Source of the DNA: Bacteroidales bacterium UBA3143
Lineage (GTDB): Bacteria; Bacteroidota; Bacteroidia; Bacteroidales; Dysgonomonadaceae
NCBI GenBank assembly: GCA_002364735.1
Contig: DEZB01000034.1
Span: 3,727 to 67,726 of the forward strand
Direction: 5' to 3'
DNA length: 64,000 nucleotides
Below, piece after piece: positions 44,789-53,570 of the stretch. The position numbers and the translations under genes are program-made. The notes under the pieces are model-generated. The model worked only from the letters and a program-made list of their open reading frames with translations, ran no database searches and was not told the DNA's origin. How positions within the stretch are numbered: position 1 is the stretch's first letter; the number at the start of each line of letters is the position of its first letter.

Positions 44789-45589
44789 TTATCTTTTATG
44801 TTTTACATTATATCTAATTACGTGATCAAGGAAAGTAATTGATGCATCTTCCATCTTGTTCAAAATTGTTTCAACTTTATTTAAAATATAGTTGTAAAAT
44901 AATTGAAGGATAAGAGCTACAATAAGACCACCAATAGTTGTAATAAGAGCTACCTTCATACCACCAGCAACAATTGTAGGACTGATATCTCCAGCACGTT
45001 GAATGTCGTCAAATGCTTGAACCATACCAATAACTGTTCCCAAGAAACCAAGTGATGGAGCCATTGCTATAAACAGTGTTATCCAAGAAAGATTTCTTTC
45101 TAACAAACCTGCTTGTACACCACCGTAAGAAACTACTGAGCGTTCAACTACTTCAGAGCCTTGATCTATACGAAGTAAACCCTGATAGACAATAGAGGCA
45201 ATTGGTCCTCTTGTGTCGCGAGCGATAGATTTTGCACCTTCCACGTCGCCGCGGTCTAATGCTGCACCAATATCTGAAAGCATGCCTTCAACGTGTGCAT
45301 CTGCAAGACTAAGATAAATGATTCTTTCTAAACTGAATGCTAAACCTAAAATTAATGGTATAGCAACCAAACTCATAAAGAAAGCACTACCTTCAATAAA
45401 TTTAATTTTTAAAGCTTTGTGAAATCCGGCTGGTTCTTCAACAAGAGCTGAATCATCATCTACTGTTGTTACAGGAGGGGCAACTTGTTCAGATGCTGGT
45501 TGAGCTTCTGCGTCTTGTGCTAAAAGAACCGATTGCAGTCCTACAGACATGAGTCCGAAGATTGCGATAATTGCAAATAACTTTTTCAT
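44789..45589 (-). CDS. ExbB/TolQ/MotA-family proton channel protein
   Basis: Inner-membrane channel subunit that works with ExbD and TonB. An N-terminal signal-like stretch (MKKLFAIIAIFGLMSVGLQS) comes first, as is common in Bacteroidota ExbB. The helices are at about 70-90, 165-190 and 205-235. LGFLGTVIGMVQAFDDIQRAG and ALITTIGGLIVALILQLFYN are the family signature. Length 266 is normal. The ATG is at 45589. It is the first gene of a unit with the small membrane protein and two exbD genes. The tRNA-Ser gene lies upstream on the same strand. Confidence 0.93.
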   Translation of the reverse strand: MKKLFAIIAIFGLMSVGLQSVLLAQDAEAQPASEQVAPPVTTVDDDSALVEEPAGFHKALKIKFIEGSAFFMSLVAIPLILGLAFSLERIIYLSLADAHVEGMLSDIGAALDRGDVEGAKSIARDTRGPIASIVYQGLLRIDQGSEVVERSVVSYGGVQAGLLERNLSWITLFIAMAPSLGFLGTVIGMVQAFDDIQRAGDISPTIVAGGMKVALITTIGGLIVALILQLFYNYILNKVETILNKMEDASITFLDHVIRYNVKHKR

Positions 45590-45723
45590 TGTGTGTTCAA
45601 TTTTTTGAGGATTAATGAATTTAATTTGTACTAATTTTAATGATTATCTACGTTATTATTTATTGATTTAAACGTTCTATTTTTATTTTCAATATTATTG
45701 CATCTACGGCTGTATATTGAAGC

Positions 45724-45810
45724 GGAGAGAGTGGGGTTCGAACCCACGATACACTTTTGGCGTATACACGCTTTCCAAGCGTGCCTCTTCAACCACTCGA
45801 GCACCTCTCC
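45724..45810 (-). tRNA. tRNA-Ser (GGA anticodon)
   Basis: On the minus strand the 87-nt cloverleaf starts GGAGAGG and ends in TCTCTCC, pairing over seven bases with one G-U. The anticodon stem is CACGC/GCGTG with loop TTGGAAA, giving anticodon GGA. A long variable arm (TATACGCCAAAAGTGTA region) marks it as a class II serine tRNA. The T arm has GGTTCGAACCC. The CCA end is not encoded. It reads UCC and UCU codons. Confidence 0.96.
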
Positions 45811-45979
45811 AAATGAGGAGAGCTTTTATAAATCGTTGCAAAATACGACTTTTTTTTCACTTACATCTCATTTTCATGACAAAAATAGAGAAATTATCCA
45901 ACATTACCATCCATATTTCAAATAAATTTCTTAACCAATAAAAAGTTTAAACGTTTCGATCTTTATAAAAAACAGTCTT

Positions 45980-46756
45980 TCAGATATTTAAATCAAATAT
46001 CTGTAAAGAATTTGATTTTGTTATTTGTGCTATTTCGACAGGTTTTAAGTTATATATCTTAGATAATGCATTATTAATATAAACTACATATTGAGGTTCG
46101 TTCCTTTTTCCTCGAAAAGGAGCTGGAGTCAGATATGGACAGTCTGTTTCTAAAACTATTCTTTCTAATGGACATTCTTTTAATATAGTAGATAATGATG
46201 AGTTTTTAAATGTTACAACACCATTGATACCGAAATAAAAGTTTTTAAATAATAATAGTTCTTCTAAATCTGATGCATTGCCACTGAAACTGTGAAAAAC
46301 ACCACGCAACTTATTTTCGCCTACCCTGCGTATGCTTTGCATAATTTCTTTGTAAGAATTCCGAGAGTGGATGGATACAGGTAAGTCTTTTTCTATGCTC
46401 CAGGAGAGTTGCGCCTCAAAAGCCTCGGTTTGTTCTTTCACATAGGTCGTATCCCAATATAGATCGATTCCTATTTCTCCAACTGCTATGTATACATCAG
46501 AGCTTTTTAACTCATTATATATAATATCCAATTGTGATTCATAATCAGCCTTAACGCTGGTGGGATGAAGCCCCATCATTGGCAAGAAAAAATCTGGAAA
46601 CTCCTTCGTTATTTTTTTTAGTGGATCAATAGTGGAAGTATCTATATTTGGCAATAAAACTTTACTTACATTATTATCAATTGCTTGTTGCACAACTTTT
46701 GACAAATCACAATTGTAATCATCCACATATAGATGTGCGTGAGTATCAATCAGCAT
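45980..46756 (-). CDS. tatD: TatD-family metal-dependent deoxyribonuclease
   Basis: Metallo-hydrolase with a TIM barrel; members are 3'-5' exonucleases in DNA repair or turnover. Metal ligands are in LIDTHAHLYV (HxH), GEIGIDLYWD, SIHSRNSY, GVFHSFSG and VLETDCPYLTP. Length 258 is normal. The start is ATG at 46756, which overlaps the stop of the 231-residue gene by one base (TAATG), so they are coupled. It lies downstream of the polyprenyl synthase and the unknown gene in a three-gene run. Confidence 0.93.
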   Translation of the reverse strand: MLIDTHAHLYVDDYNCDLSKVVQQAIDNNVSKVLLPNIDTSTIDPLKKITKEFPDFFLPMMGLHPTSVKADYESQLDIIYNELKSSDVYIAVGEIGIDLYWDTTYVKEQTEAFEAQLSWSIEKDLPVSIHSRNSYKEIMQSIRRVGENKLRGVFHSFSGNASDLEELLLFKNFYFGINGVVTFKNSSLSTILKECPLERIVLETDCPYLTPAPFRGKRNEPQYVVYINNALSKIYNLKPVEIAQITKSNSLQIFDLNI

Positions 46757-47451
46757 TATTCTGTGGTTTCTCCTTTTCGATAGTAATAAACAATTCCGTA
46801 CTCTTTGTTTTTATCAATTTTTATTTTAGATGGCATATCTATATTAGCATTCTCCACTTGCTCCCATAATTCTAAGATTATTGCATCTATTTCTGGACGA
46901 AATTCGACAATGTTTAGTTGAGTTCTGTTGGTTGCTTTCTGATGGACTTGCTGTGTGCTGTAACCATCTTTGAAAATGGTAAACATCACTTTTACTTTAG
47001 CAATAGTTGGATTATATATTGGAACACCACCTTGTGCAATACGTTTTTCTTCACCATCAATAATTTTTTGTCCCCAATCAAGCAATAATTCATTTGTAGA
47101 TAGATCAGGTACTATTAAATTACAATCTTCTAATCCATATAGTGCAAGATTGTCTTGTTTTATTTCGTTTCTAATAACTGATAAGTGCATAACTTGAATA
47201 AAATGCGATATATACATGCGTGCATTCTTTATCTGCTTTTGAAAAGTTTTATTTGCTTTAATCTGTGTTTCAAAAGTTTGTTGATATACTTCACACATTC
47301 GCTCGAACTTTCCAATAGAAGATTTTGCTTTGTGTAAGGTTTTCATTGAAACAACAACATCATTATAATCTGTATCTGTACATTTTTTAATGGCTGTTTT
47401 CAATGCTTTTATACGAGCACTATCTGTATTTGGTAGTCGTCTATAAGGCAT
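46756..47451 (-). CDS. Conserved protein of unknown function (231 aa)
   Basis: I do not recognise a named family. It is a soluble, helix-rich, charged protein with no signal peptide or membrane helix. Residues about 1-110 have regular heptad-like charge (MKTLHKAKSSIGKFERMC, KTFQKQIKNARMYISHF), suggesting coiled coils or helical bundles. Residues about 120-215 include VPIYNPTIAKVKVMFTIFKD and IDAIILELWEQVENA. It starts at ATG 47451 and joins tatD by a one-base overlap. The polyprenyl synthase ends 81 bp upstream. Position alone does not show its function. Confidence 0.75.
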   Translation of the reverse strand: MPYRRLPNTDSARIKALKTAIKKCTDTDYNDVVVSMKTLHKAKSSIGKFERMCEVYQQTFETQIKANKTFQKQIKNARMYISHFIQVMHLSVIRNEIKQDNLALYGLEDCNLIVPDLSTNELLLDWGQKIIDGEEKRIAQGGVPIYNPTIAKVKVMFTIFKDGYSTQQVHQKATNRTQLNIVEFRPEIDAIILELWEQVENANIDMPSKIKIDKNKEYGIVYYYRKGETTE

Positions 47452-47532
47452 ATTTATTTCTTTATATTTTAAAATTGAAAAGTGAAAATATGACTGCGTT
47501 TTATAATTATCAAATTACTTGTAAATTGAGTT

Positions 47533-48510
47533 TTACTTTTCTCGGTTCATTAAATCTTTTGTATAAATCAGAAGCTCATTTTTTCTATCACTTGGGATAT
47601 CAACTTCTGATAAGCAGTTCAATGCTGCAAGATAGTATTTCTGAATGAGTTTATCGGTCATTAACTCCAAATTTAATCCATCGTATATTTTTTTAACAGC
47701 ATTTATTTTCGTATTAGCATCAAATCTTTCAGTTACAATCCATTCTTTTAGTGTTGCTTTGTCACTTTCGTTTGAATTTTCTAATGCTTTAATTAATAAG
47801 AATGTTTTTTTATTACTCACAATATCACCCCCTATTTCTTTTCCAAAAGAGAGAGTGTTCCCATATACATCCAAGAGGTCGTCTTTAAGCTGAAAGGCCA
47901 AGCCAATATTTATACCAAAATCATACAACTTATCTGCATCTTCATTAGATGCACCGCCCAATATAGCACCTATTTTCAATGAGGCAGCTAAAAGAACAGC
48001 AGTTTTCAAACGAATCATTTTGATATAATCAGATTCTTTTACATTGAGACTTGTCTCAAAATCCATGTCATATTGTTGTCCTTCGCATACTTGCATGGCC
48101 GTTTCAGTAAACACTTCTAAGATGGGAGAGAGAACGTTAGATGGAACTTTCGTTATATAATTGTAAGCATCAATCAACATCGCATCTCCTGATAGGACCG
48201 CTGTATTGGCATTCCATTTTTTATGTACCGTTTGCTCGCCGCGTCTAATGCTTGCATTGTCCATCAGATCGTCGTGAAGCAAGCTAAAGTTGTGGAATAT
48301 TTCTATTGCAAGAGCAGGATAGGTAGTTTTGTCAATATCATTACTAAAGAGATTAGTTCCCATATAGGCTAAGATGGGTCTTAGCCTTTTACCTCCTATT
48401 GATAGTATATATTCAATAGGTTCGAATAACGACAAAGGCTCTTTTTTGTAATCCAACTCACTGATAGCTAAATTAATTTTGGCTTCTAAATCGGCAGGTG
48501 AGTAAATCAT
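47533..48510 (-). CDS. Trans-isoprenyl diphosphate (polyprenyl) synthase
   Basis: Elongates allylic diphosphates with isopentenyl diphosphate, in line with the MEP pathway seen at the left edge. The two aspartate-rich motifs are LLHDDLMDNASIRRG (near residue 80) and FQLKDDLLDVYG (near 208). GGKRLRP at about 43 binds the pyrophosphate. Small versus bulky residues near the first motif would decide chain length; here LLHDDLMD is preceded by FHNFS, but I cannot assign the product (C15-C40). Length 325. The ATG is at 48510. It heads the run to tatD. Confidence 0.92.
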   Translation of the reverse strand: MIYSPADLEAKINLAISELDYKKEPLSLFEPIEYILSIGGKRLRPILAYMGTNLFSNDIDKTTYPALAIEIFHNFSLLHDDLMDNASIRRGEQTVHKKWNANTAVLSGDAMLIDAYNYITKVPSNVLSPILEVFTETAMQVCEGQQYDMDFETSLNVKESDYIKMIRLKTAVLLAASLKIGAILGGASNEDADKLYDFGINIGLAFQLKDDLLDVYGNTLSFGKEIGGDIVSNKKTFLLIKALENSNESDKATLKEWIVTERFDANTKINAVKKIYDGLNLELMTDKLIQKYYLAALNCLSEVDIPSDRKNELLIYTKDLMNREK

Positions 48511-48539
48511 AAAGGGTGCGAGATTAAAATATAAGCAAT

Positions 48540-48570
48540 AAAAGCTGCCCTAAGGATAAGGCAGCTTTTT
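48540..48570 (-). terminator. Terminator of tonB
   Basis: AAAGCTGCC and GGCAGCTTT form a 9-bp stem around CTAAGGATAA, followed on the minus strand by a T-rich run. It separates tonB from the polyprenyl synthase gene. Confidence 0.8.
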
Positions 48571-48605
48571 ATAATTGATTTTTTTACAAATCGTAAATGA
48601 GTCTC

Positions 48606-49298
48606 TTAGTTTTGAAGACGGAAAACAACTGGTAACGTAAAACGTACACGTACTGGTTTACCACGTTGTTGACCTGGTGTCCATCTCGGCATAGTTTTTA
48701 TTACTCGAACAGCTTCTCTGTCTAACGAAGGATCTTGCCCTCTAACAACTTGAACGTCTGAAATACTTCCATCTCGTTCAACAACAAAGTTAGTGATAAC
48801 GCGTCCTTGGATACCATTCTCTTGTGCAATAACTGGATATTTGATGTTATCGCCTAAAAACTTCATTAACGCTGTAGTTCCTCCTGGAAATTCGGGTTGT
48901 TTTTCAACCACCACAAAAATCTCTTCAGTAGCTTCTTCTTCCACAGGTTTTGGAGGTGGTGGTGGGGTATAAGTTTGAACTTGCGCTTTTGATTGATCAT
49001 CTTCTAAAGATGACAAATCAATTTTGGTTTCAACTTTTTCCTCAGTTACCTCAATAATCTCTGGTACTTCTGGCTCTGGTGGAGGTGGTGGAGGTGGTGG
49101 TTCTGGTTCGCGTTGAGTAATCTCAATCTCCTCTTCAGCCAGCACATCTTGCACAATCACCGTTTCATCTAACTTCGAAAGAGTAGATGACCACTCAAAG
49201 CCAACAAATAAAACAGCTAAGGCAACCACCAATCCCATTAAGAGAAAAGTAACCTTATGTGTTTCAATGTTTGCATGCGGTGCTTTTTTAACTTCCAT
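48606..49298 (-). CDS. tonB: Energy transducer TonB
   Basis: Spans the periplasm and passes ExbB-ExbD energy to outer-membrane receptors. One N-terminal helix (about residues 17-35, VTFLLMGLVVALAVLFVGF) is followed by a rigid proline-rich region with PPPPPPPP (about 68-75) and later TYTPPPPPKP. The C-terminal TonB domain (about 135-230) includes EFPGGTTALMKFLGDNIKYP, QGRVITNFVVERDGSI, and MPRWTPGQQRGKPVRVRFTLP. Length 230 is normal. The ATG is at 49298, with a -7-type box TATTTTTG (49356-49349, minus) 51 bp upstream. The exb genes are 3 kb downstream on the same strand. Confidence 0.95.
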   Translation of the reverse strand: MEVKKAPHANIETHKVTFLLMGLVVALAVLFVGFEWSSTLSKLDETVIVQDVLAEEEIEITQREPEPPPPPPPPEPEVPEIIEVTEEKVETKIDLSSLEDDQSKAQVQTYTPPPPPKPVEEEATEEIFVVVEKQPEFPGGTTALMKFLGDNIKYPVIAQENGIQGRVITNFVVERDGSISDVQVVRGQDPSLDREAVRVIKTMPRWTPGQQRGKPVRVRFTLPVVFRLQN

Positions 49299-49479
49299 GT
49301 TTTTGTTTTTAATGTGTTTTCGTTAATACTTACCGTTATCTTCAAATACAAAAATAGATATTTTTTTGATATGCACTCTATTTTTTGAAGTAAAAATTTC
49401 AAAAATGGGTTAATTAGTCCATTTATACCTACTTCATTTGACACCTTTGCTGCTATTTGGTTTAATTGCAGGAGTCGTT

Positions 49480-50016
49480 TTAATCTATTATCTTATAAAT
49501 ATCTTGCAAGTTTCGACCATAACCATCATAGTCCAATCCAAATCCAACAATAAAGTCATTGGGTATTTCTAATGCTATAAAATCGGGCTTTACATCTTTC
49601 ACCAATGCGTTTGGTTTAAACAATAGCGTTGCAATCTTAATTTCTTTGGGTTCTAACAATTTAAATTGTTGGATTAATTGTTCAATGGTATTTCCAGTGT
49701 CTACAATATCTTCAACAATTACTACGGTTCTTCCTTTAATATCTTCGTTCAGACCCAATACCTCTTTAATATCTTTGGTGCTTGTCACACCTTTATAAGA
49801 GGCTATTCTTACAAAGGTTATTTCGGAGGGAATGGATACATGTTTCATCAAATCGCCTGCAAACATGAACGAACCGTTTAAGACAGCAATAAAAACAGGA
49901 TTCTTATCTTTCAAATCGTTGTTAATATCTACAGCAACACGTTCAATGCTTTCTTGTATAGCAGCTGCCTCGATAAATAGTTCAAACTCCTTGTCTAATA
50001 TTCTTACTTTCTTCAT
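49480..50016 (-). CDS. hpt: Hypoxanthine phosphoribosyltransferase
   Basis: Purine salvage enzyme that makes IMP or GMP from hypoxanthine or guanine and PRPP. The PRPP loop is VVIVEDIVDTGNTIEQL near residue 95, and the flexible loop YKGVTSTKD is near 72. I choose the ATG at 50016 (MKKVRILDKEF; 178 residues); an in-frame TTG at 50037 would add only 7 residues and lies upstream of the usual start. A -7 box TACTTTTG (50055-50048, minus) lies 32 bp before the ATG. It follows the nucleobase permease and the DCC gene on the same strand. Confidence 0.95.
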   Translation of the reverse strand: MKKVRILDKEFELFIEAAAIQESIERVAVDINNDLKDKNPVFIAVLNGSFMFAGDLMKHVSIPSEITFVRIASYKGVTSTKDIKEVLGLNEDIKGRTVVIVEDIVDTGNTIEQLIQQFKLLEPKEIKIATLLFKPNALVKDVKPDFIALEIPNDFIVGFGLDYDGYGRNLQDIYKIID

Positions 50017-50047
50017 AAAGATATTTCGATGTTTCAAATGAATCGAA

Positions 50048-50055
50048 CAAAAGTA
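50048..50055 (-). promoter_or_regulatory. -7 box for hpt
   Basis: The minus strand TACTTTTG fits TAnnTTTG, 32 bp before the ATG. No -33 TTTG is found at 19-20 bp. Confidence 0.4.
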
Positions 50056-50085
50056 CTATTTTTTAATTTATCTGTGGTAATAGTT

Positions 50086-50517
50086 TCAATCAATCTTTTG
50101 CATATTGAGGAAATCTTGGAGCGAACGGTCACTCAAAAAACGTTTCTTTTCTTCGGCTGAGGGTATTTCACAACTTTTCATTCGGAAATATCTTCTGAAG
50201 TATGCAAATATAGAGTAGCCAATGTCTCTAACAAACTTTGGCAACAACCTTAATGCCTTAACTTGAATTGCTGTAGGTTGGACTGTATTGAATATATATA
50301 TCAACGCATCCGATTTAGTTAGAAAACCTGCATCTTCAGTCCACAAGACAATGGTTTCCGCAGGAAACTTGTAGTTGAAATGAGCGGAGAAATGAGATTC
50401 AAAATCGGATTGGAGAGCAGCAAAATAAAAATAATTATTCTTGTCGTTTCTCAGTATCCAATTCACCCAATAGTTGCAAACGCCACATAGATCGTCATAA
50501 AAAACAATTGCTTTCAT
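50086..50517 (-). CDS. DCC-family (DUF393) thiol-disulfide oxidoreductase-like protein
   Basis: Small protein with the DxxCxxC motif that defines the DCC family, seen here as YDDLCGVCNYWVNW near residue 9. It resembles a thioredoxin-like fold, but its redox role is predicted only. Length 143 is typical, with a C-terminal hydrophobic segment VRDIGYSIFAYFRRYF. The ATG at 50517 overlaps the permease stop by four bases (ATGA), so it is translationally coupled to the permease and not to hpt, which is 48 bp further. Confidence 0.88.
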   Translation of the reverse strand: MKAIVFYDDLCGVCNYWVNWILRNDKNNYFYFAALQSDFESHFSAHFNYKFPAETIVLWTEDAGFLTKSDALIYIFNTVQPTAIQVKALRLLPKFVRDIGYSIFAYFRRYFRMKSCEIPSAEEKKRFLSDRSLQDFLNMQKID

Positions 50518-51824
50518 GATTTCGCAACCTCCTTCTTTCTGAATATAAAATGTTCACATACGATCACTGTTATCACACCCATCACAAATCCATTTGTAAG
50601 AATGGGACGTACAATTTGAGGAATGGACTCAACCACCGTAATGGGCAAGAAAGAGACCAACACGGCCAACATCAGCGGAAAACTTATAACAATGGCACTC
50701 TCAAAATCAAATATTGCTTTTTGTTTATCCATCAATTGAAAGCCCGAGGCAAGCTGTGTCACCATCAAATAAAACATGATAGCTCCAATAACCAACGATG
50801 GAATTTGATTTAACAAACTAACAATTCCTGGAAACAACGAAATGGCAATCAACGCTATCCCAGCGGGTATAAGCACAAAGCGCGATGCACACCTTGAAGC
50901 AGAAATAATGCCAGGACTAAAGGAAAAGTCCACCATCCCGATGACTCCACTCATTCCCGCAAAAACATTGGACAAACCTGTGATGGCTACGCCACGACGG
51001 GCGCGTTTGTCCACATCGGGAACATCTAAGATGCTACCCATCGACTGCAAAGAACCCAATTCATTGATAAGCAAAGCCAAGTAGCAGAACATAAACGCAA
51101 CAATTACTCCAAAATCCCACTCAAAAGGGAAGATGAAAAGAGATGTTTTGTCTGAGCTTAATATCTCTGATAATGTGGTGGTGGTGGTTGCTGGAAGTGG
51201 CTTTCCAAATTGAATATAAATTAGTGTGCCAACAATCAAACCCAAAAGAATGACAATCGATTTCCAAATACCCATAAACCATTTATTCAAAATGAGCATA
51301 AGCAACACCATTCCAATAGCAAAGCCCAGATGAAAGTTCTCCATACCAGCAGAGTTTTCAAACAGTAGATTTAATATAACAGGTGCTAAGGTAAAGCCAA
51401 TCAGCAACAGGATAGTGACAATAATACGTGGTGTAAACAGGAAGTTAATCTTGCCTAACAATCCGCTGACGGCTAACAATAGCAGAAAAGCACCGCCAAT
51501 GGCTACCGATGTATAGATAACAGAATATGAGAAACTGAGAGAAGAGACAATGCCTATAAGCAACACCGATGCTGGCCCTATAAGGATGGGCATTTTGTGT
51601 CCCCAAATGATTTGCACTATCAGAAAAACTCCTGCTAATACAAAGAGTTTCTGCATGTAAAATATTTGCGAGGGAGTGTCTTCAAAGTGAATTTGGCTAA
51701 GTACTCGTCCCAATATTAATATGGTGGGCACTGACACTGCAAGCCATTGCAGTCCGTAAAGTGCAAATGGTAGCGGTGCTGGTTTATCTTCTAATTTATA
51801 GTTGATAGTAATATGTGTTTTTAT
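50514..51824 (-). CDS. Nucleobase permease of the NCS2 (xanthine/uracil) family, start codon unusual
   Basis: Inner-membrane permease for purine or pyrimidine bases, about 12-14 helices. Conserved NCS2 segments include DVPDVDKRARRGVAITGLSNVFAGMSGVIGMVDFS near residue 265 of the full form. Family proteins start with a YKLEDKPAPLPFALYGLQWL-type segment; that segment is encoded here in frame from 51824, upstream of the only ordinary start (GTG at 51737, inside helix 1). The only upstream start candidates are ATA (51824-51822) and ATT. The ATA shares bases with the sialidase stop codon. One base change at 51822 would restore an ATG with a four-base overlap. The permease is 436 residues from the ATA. 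Confidence 0.75.
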   Translation of the reverse strand: MKTHITINYKLEDKPAPLPFALYGLQWLAVSVPTILILGRVLSQIHFEDTPSQIFYMQKLFVLAGVFLIVQIIWGHKMPILIGPASVLLIGIVSSLSFSYSVIYTSVAIGGAFLLLLAVSGLLGKINFLFTPRIIVTILLLIGFTLAPVILNLLFENSAGMENFHLGFAIGMVLLMLILNKWFMGIWKSIVILLGLIVGTLIYIQFGKPLPATTTTTLSEILSSDKTSLFIFPFEWDFGVIVAFMFCYLALLINELGSLQSMGSILDVPDVDKRARRGVAITGLSNVFAGMSGVIGMVDFSFSPGIISASRCASRFVLIPAGIALIAISLFPGIVSLLNQIPSLVIGAIMFYLMVTQLASGFQLMDKQKAIFDFESAIVISFPLMLAVLVSFLPITVVESIPQIVRPILTNGFVMGVITVIVCEHFIFRKKEVAKS

Positions 51825-53458
51825 TGTTTCGCTAAAATATCTGAAAGTGGCACTGCCTGAAATGTCATGTGTGCTACACTACTTTCATAAAGTATCCCTA
51901 CCGTTTCGTTGTCAATCATCGACAGGCACGAATATCCCCATCCGTGGGCTTCGTCAAGCATAACATTGTATTCTGTTGGGAATGTCAATCCTCCATCTAA
52001 ACTTGCTTTGATAGTAATGCGGTGGCGACCCTCTGTGGTGTTTGGATTAGAGAACAGGAGCATATCTTTACCATAGATATTGTCTTTTGCTTCCACTTTT
52101 ATCAAACTTGCCATGCACACTGGCTCTTGCAAAACGCTGCGCGATGAAGGATGTTCTTTCCATGTTTGTCCTAAGTCGGTAGTTGTCGCAACTGCCCTAC
52201 TTCCACCTCGGTTGTCACGCATGTTCAGCATCAATACTCCTGGCGAAACTTCTGCCACTTGTGCCTCAGTAGTGTTTGTTCGGGCATGCTTGTGAATGTG
52301 CCACGTTTCTCCCCTGTCTTTGCTATACATAATGCCCGCATTGGGTATGTCAGCCGAGTCAATATACTGAATAGGAAAAACAAGCGTTCCGTCCATCATA
52401 GTGATGCCTCTACCTGGCCCTTGCAATAAAAACTTCCACGATGGGTCTTTCACTTGCTCGGTAATGTTGATGGGTTGCGACCACGTTTTGCCATCATCTG
52501 TGCTTTTAGCTAATACCAATTGCGATGTGCGTTCTTTACTCATACCATCTTGCGAGTTAAACCACGCTCGTCTATTTCCCATGCCATGTGTCCAAGCAGC
52601 AACTATCCAAACAGTTCCTGTTGTTTCGTCTACTAAAATAGCTGGATCTCCCACTCCGTTTTGGGATTGTGGCATTCCTCCATTTTCGCCAAAAGTCATG
52701 GGTATAATCATCTTCTGCCATGTTTGCCCTTTGTCCGCACTACGGCTCAAACCAATGTCAATGTGTTCTTGCAAATCTACACTGCTATTGTAGCGCACAT
52801 CGTAAACTCCCAACAATGTTCCTTGGTTGGATGTAACCAATCCGGGAATTCTGAATGCAGCCACCCCATCGTCACCCGCATGACGAACCCCAACACCCAT
52901 TCGGTGTGGTGCGGAGGAAGAAACAAACAGTAGCGGTGCTTCTTTGTAATCTACTTGAGCTGAAGTTAAAGCAATAGCTACTTTAGATAGAATAGATGCA
53001 GAAGGTTTCATTTGCAAACTCACCCAGAAATAATTGATGCCTGGAAAGAGTTTGTAATTGGGTGAAAGTACCACTTCATGTTGGGGTTGTTTCTGCTCTA
53101 CCACCTTAATAGAATAAGAAGGGTTAGCTTTCAACGTATTGCCAACGCTATGACTCGAAATATATTCCACTGGAGCAAAGTGCATTTGATCGGAGCGTTG
53201 CACGGCTTCCGTGCCACCATAATATAGCTTTATGGATGCTATTTCTTGCAGGTTTACAATGTCTGAAAATTCGAACTTTAACTCGTTCAACATTTCCGAC
53301 TCCTCTGCATCAATGCGCAAATAAAACAGGACATTGTCTTCTCGCTCTATCAAGATAGGTATTTTGGTTTGCTTCACCCTAAGAGTGTCTGTAGCCATCA
53401 ATGGCGTAAAAACCAATGCTGCTAAAAGGAGAATAAGTTTATACTTTATTCTTATCAT
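51821..53458 (-). CDS. Exported sialidase (exo-alpha-sialidase, GH33-type)
   Basis: Secreted glycosidase that frees sialic acid from glycans. Signal peptide: MIRIKYKLILLLAALVFTPLMA. Residues about 25-165 form an extra beta-rich domain seen before the catalytic propeller in Bacteroidales sialidases. The catalytic domain starts near 180, with the FRIP motif AAFRIPGLV. Asp boxes follow: SRSADKGQTW, KSTDDGKTW, SKDRGETW, TTDLGQTW and SLDGGLTF. Tyrosine and glutamate of the active site are plausible in DEAHGWGYSC. Length 545 is normal. The ATG is at 53458. It heads the sialidase-permease-DCC run. Confidence 0.93.
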   Translation of the reverse strand: MIRIKYKLILLLAALVFTPLMATDTLRVKQTKIPILIEREDNVLFYLRIDAEESEMLNELKFEFSDIVNLQEIASIKLYYGGTEAVQRSDQMHFAPVEYISSHSVGNTLKANPSYSIKVVEQKQPQHEVVLSPNYKLFPGINYFWVSLQMKPSASILSKVAIALTSAQVDYKEAPLLFVSSSAPHRMGVGVRHAGDDGVAAFRIPGLVTSNQGTLLGVYDVRYNSSVDLQEHIDIGLSRSADKGQTWQKMIIPMTFGENGGMPQSQNGVGDPAILVDETTGTVWIVAAWTHGMGNRRAWFNSQDGMSKERTSQLVLAKSTDDGKTWSQPINITEQVKDPSWKFLLQGPGRGITMMDGTLVFPIQYIDSADIPNAGIMYSKDRGETWHIHKHARTNTTEAQVAEVSPGVLMLNMRDNRGGSRAVATTTDLGQTWKEHPSSRSVLQEPVCMASLIKVEAKDNIYGKDMLLFSNPNTTEGRHRITIKASLDGGLTFPTEYNVMLDEAHGWGYSCLSMIDNETVGILYESSVAHMTFQAVPLSDILAKQ

Positions 53459-53570
53459 AATTGTAATGATGATTAGTAAGATAAATATAGTGAAAGCAGA
53501 GAATTTGCCTCACTCTTTTAAAAAACAAATATAGCAATTATTTTAGGGAATGCTTTAGGGCAACAAATAA

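Noticed and set aside
45698..45941. Two short overlapping frames encoding HFWRIHAFQACLFNHSSTSP-like peptides
   Set aside because: They are translations through the tRNA-Ser gene and its flank on the wrong strand.
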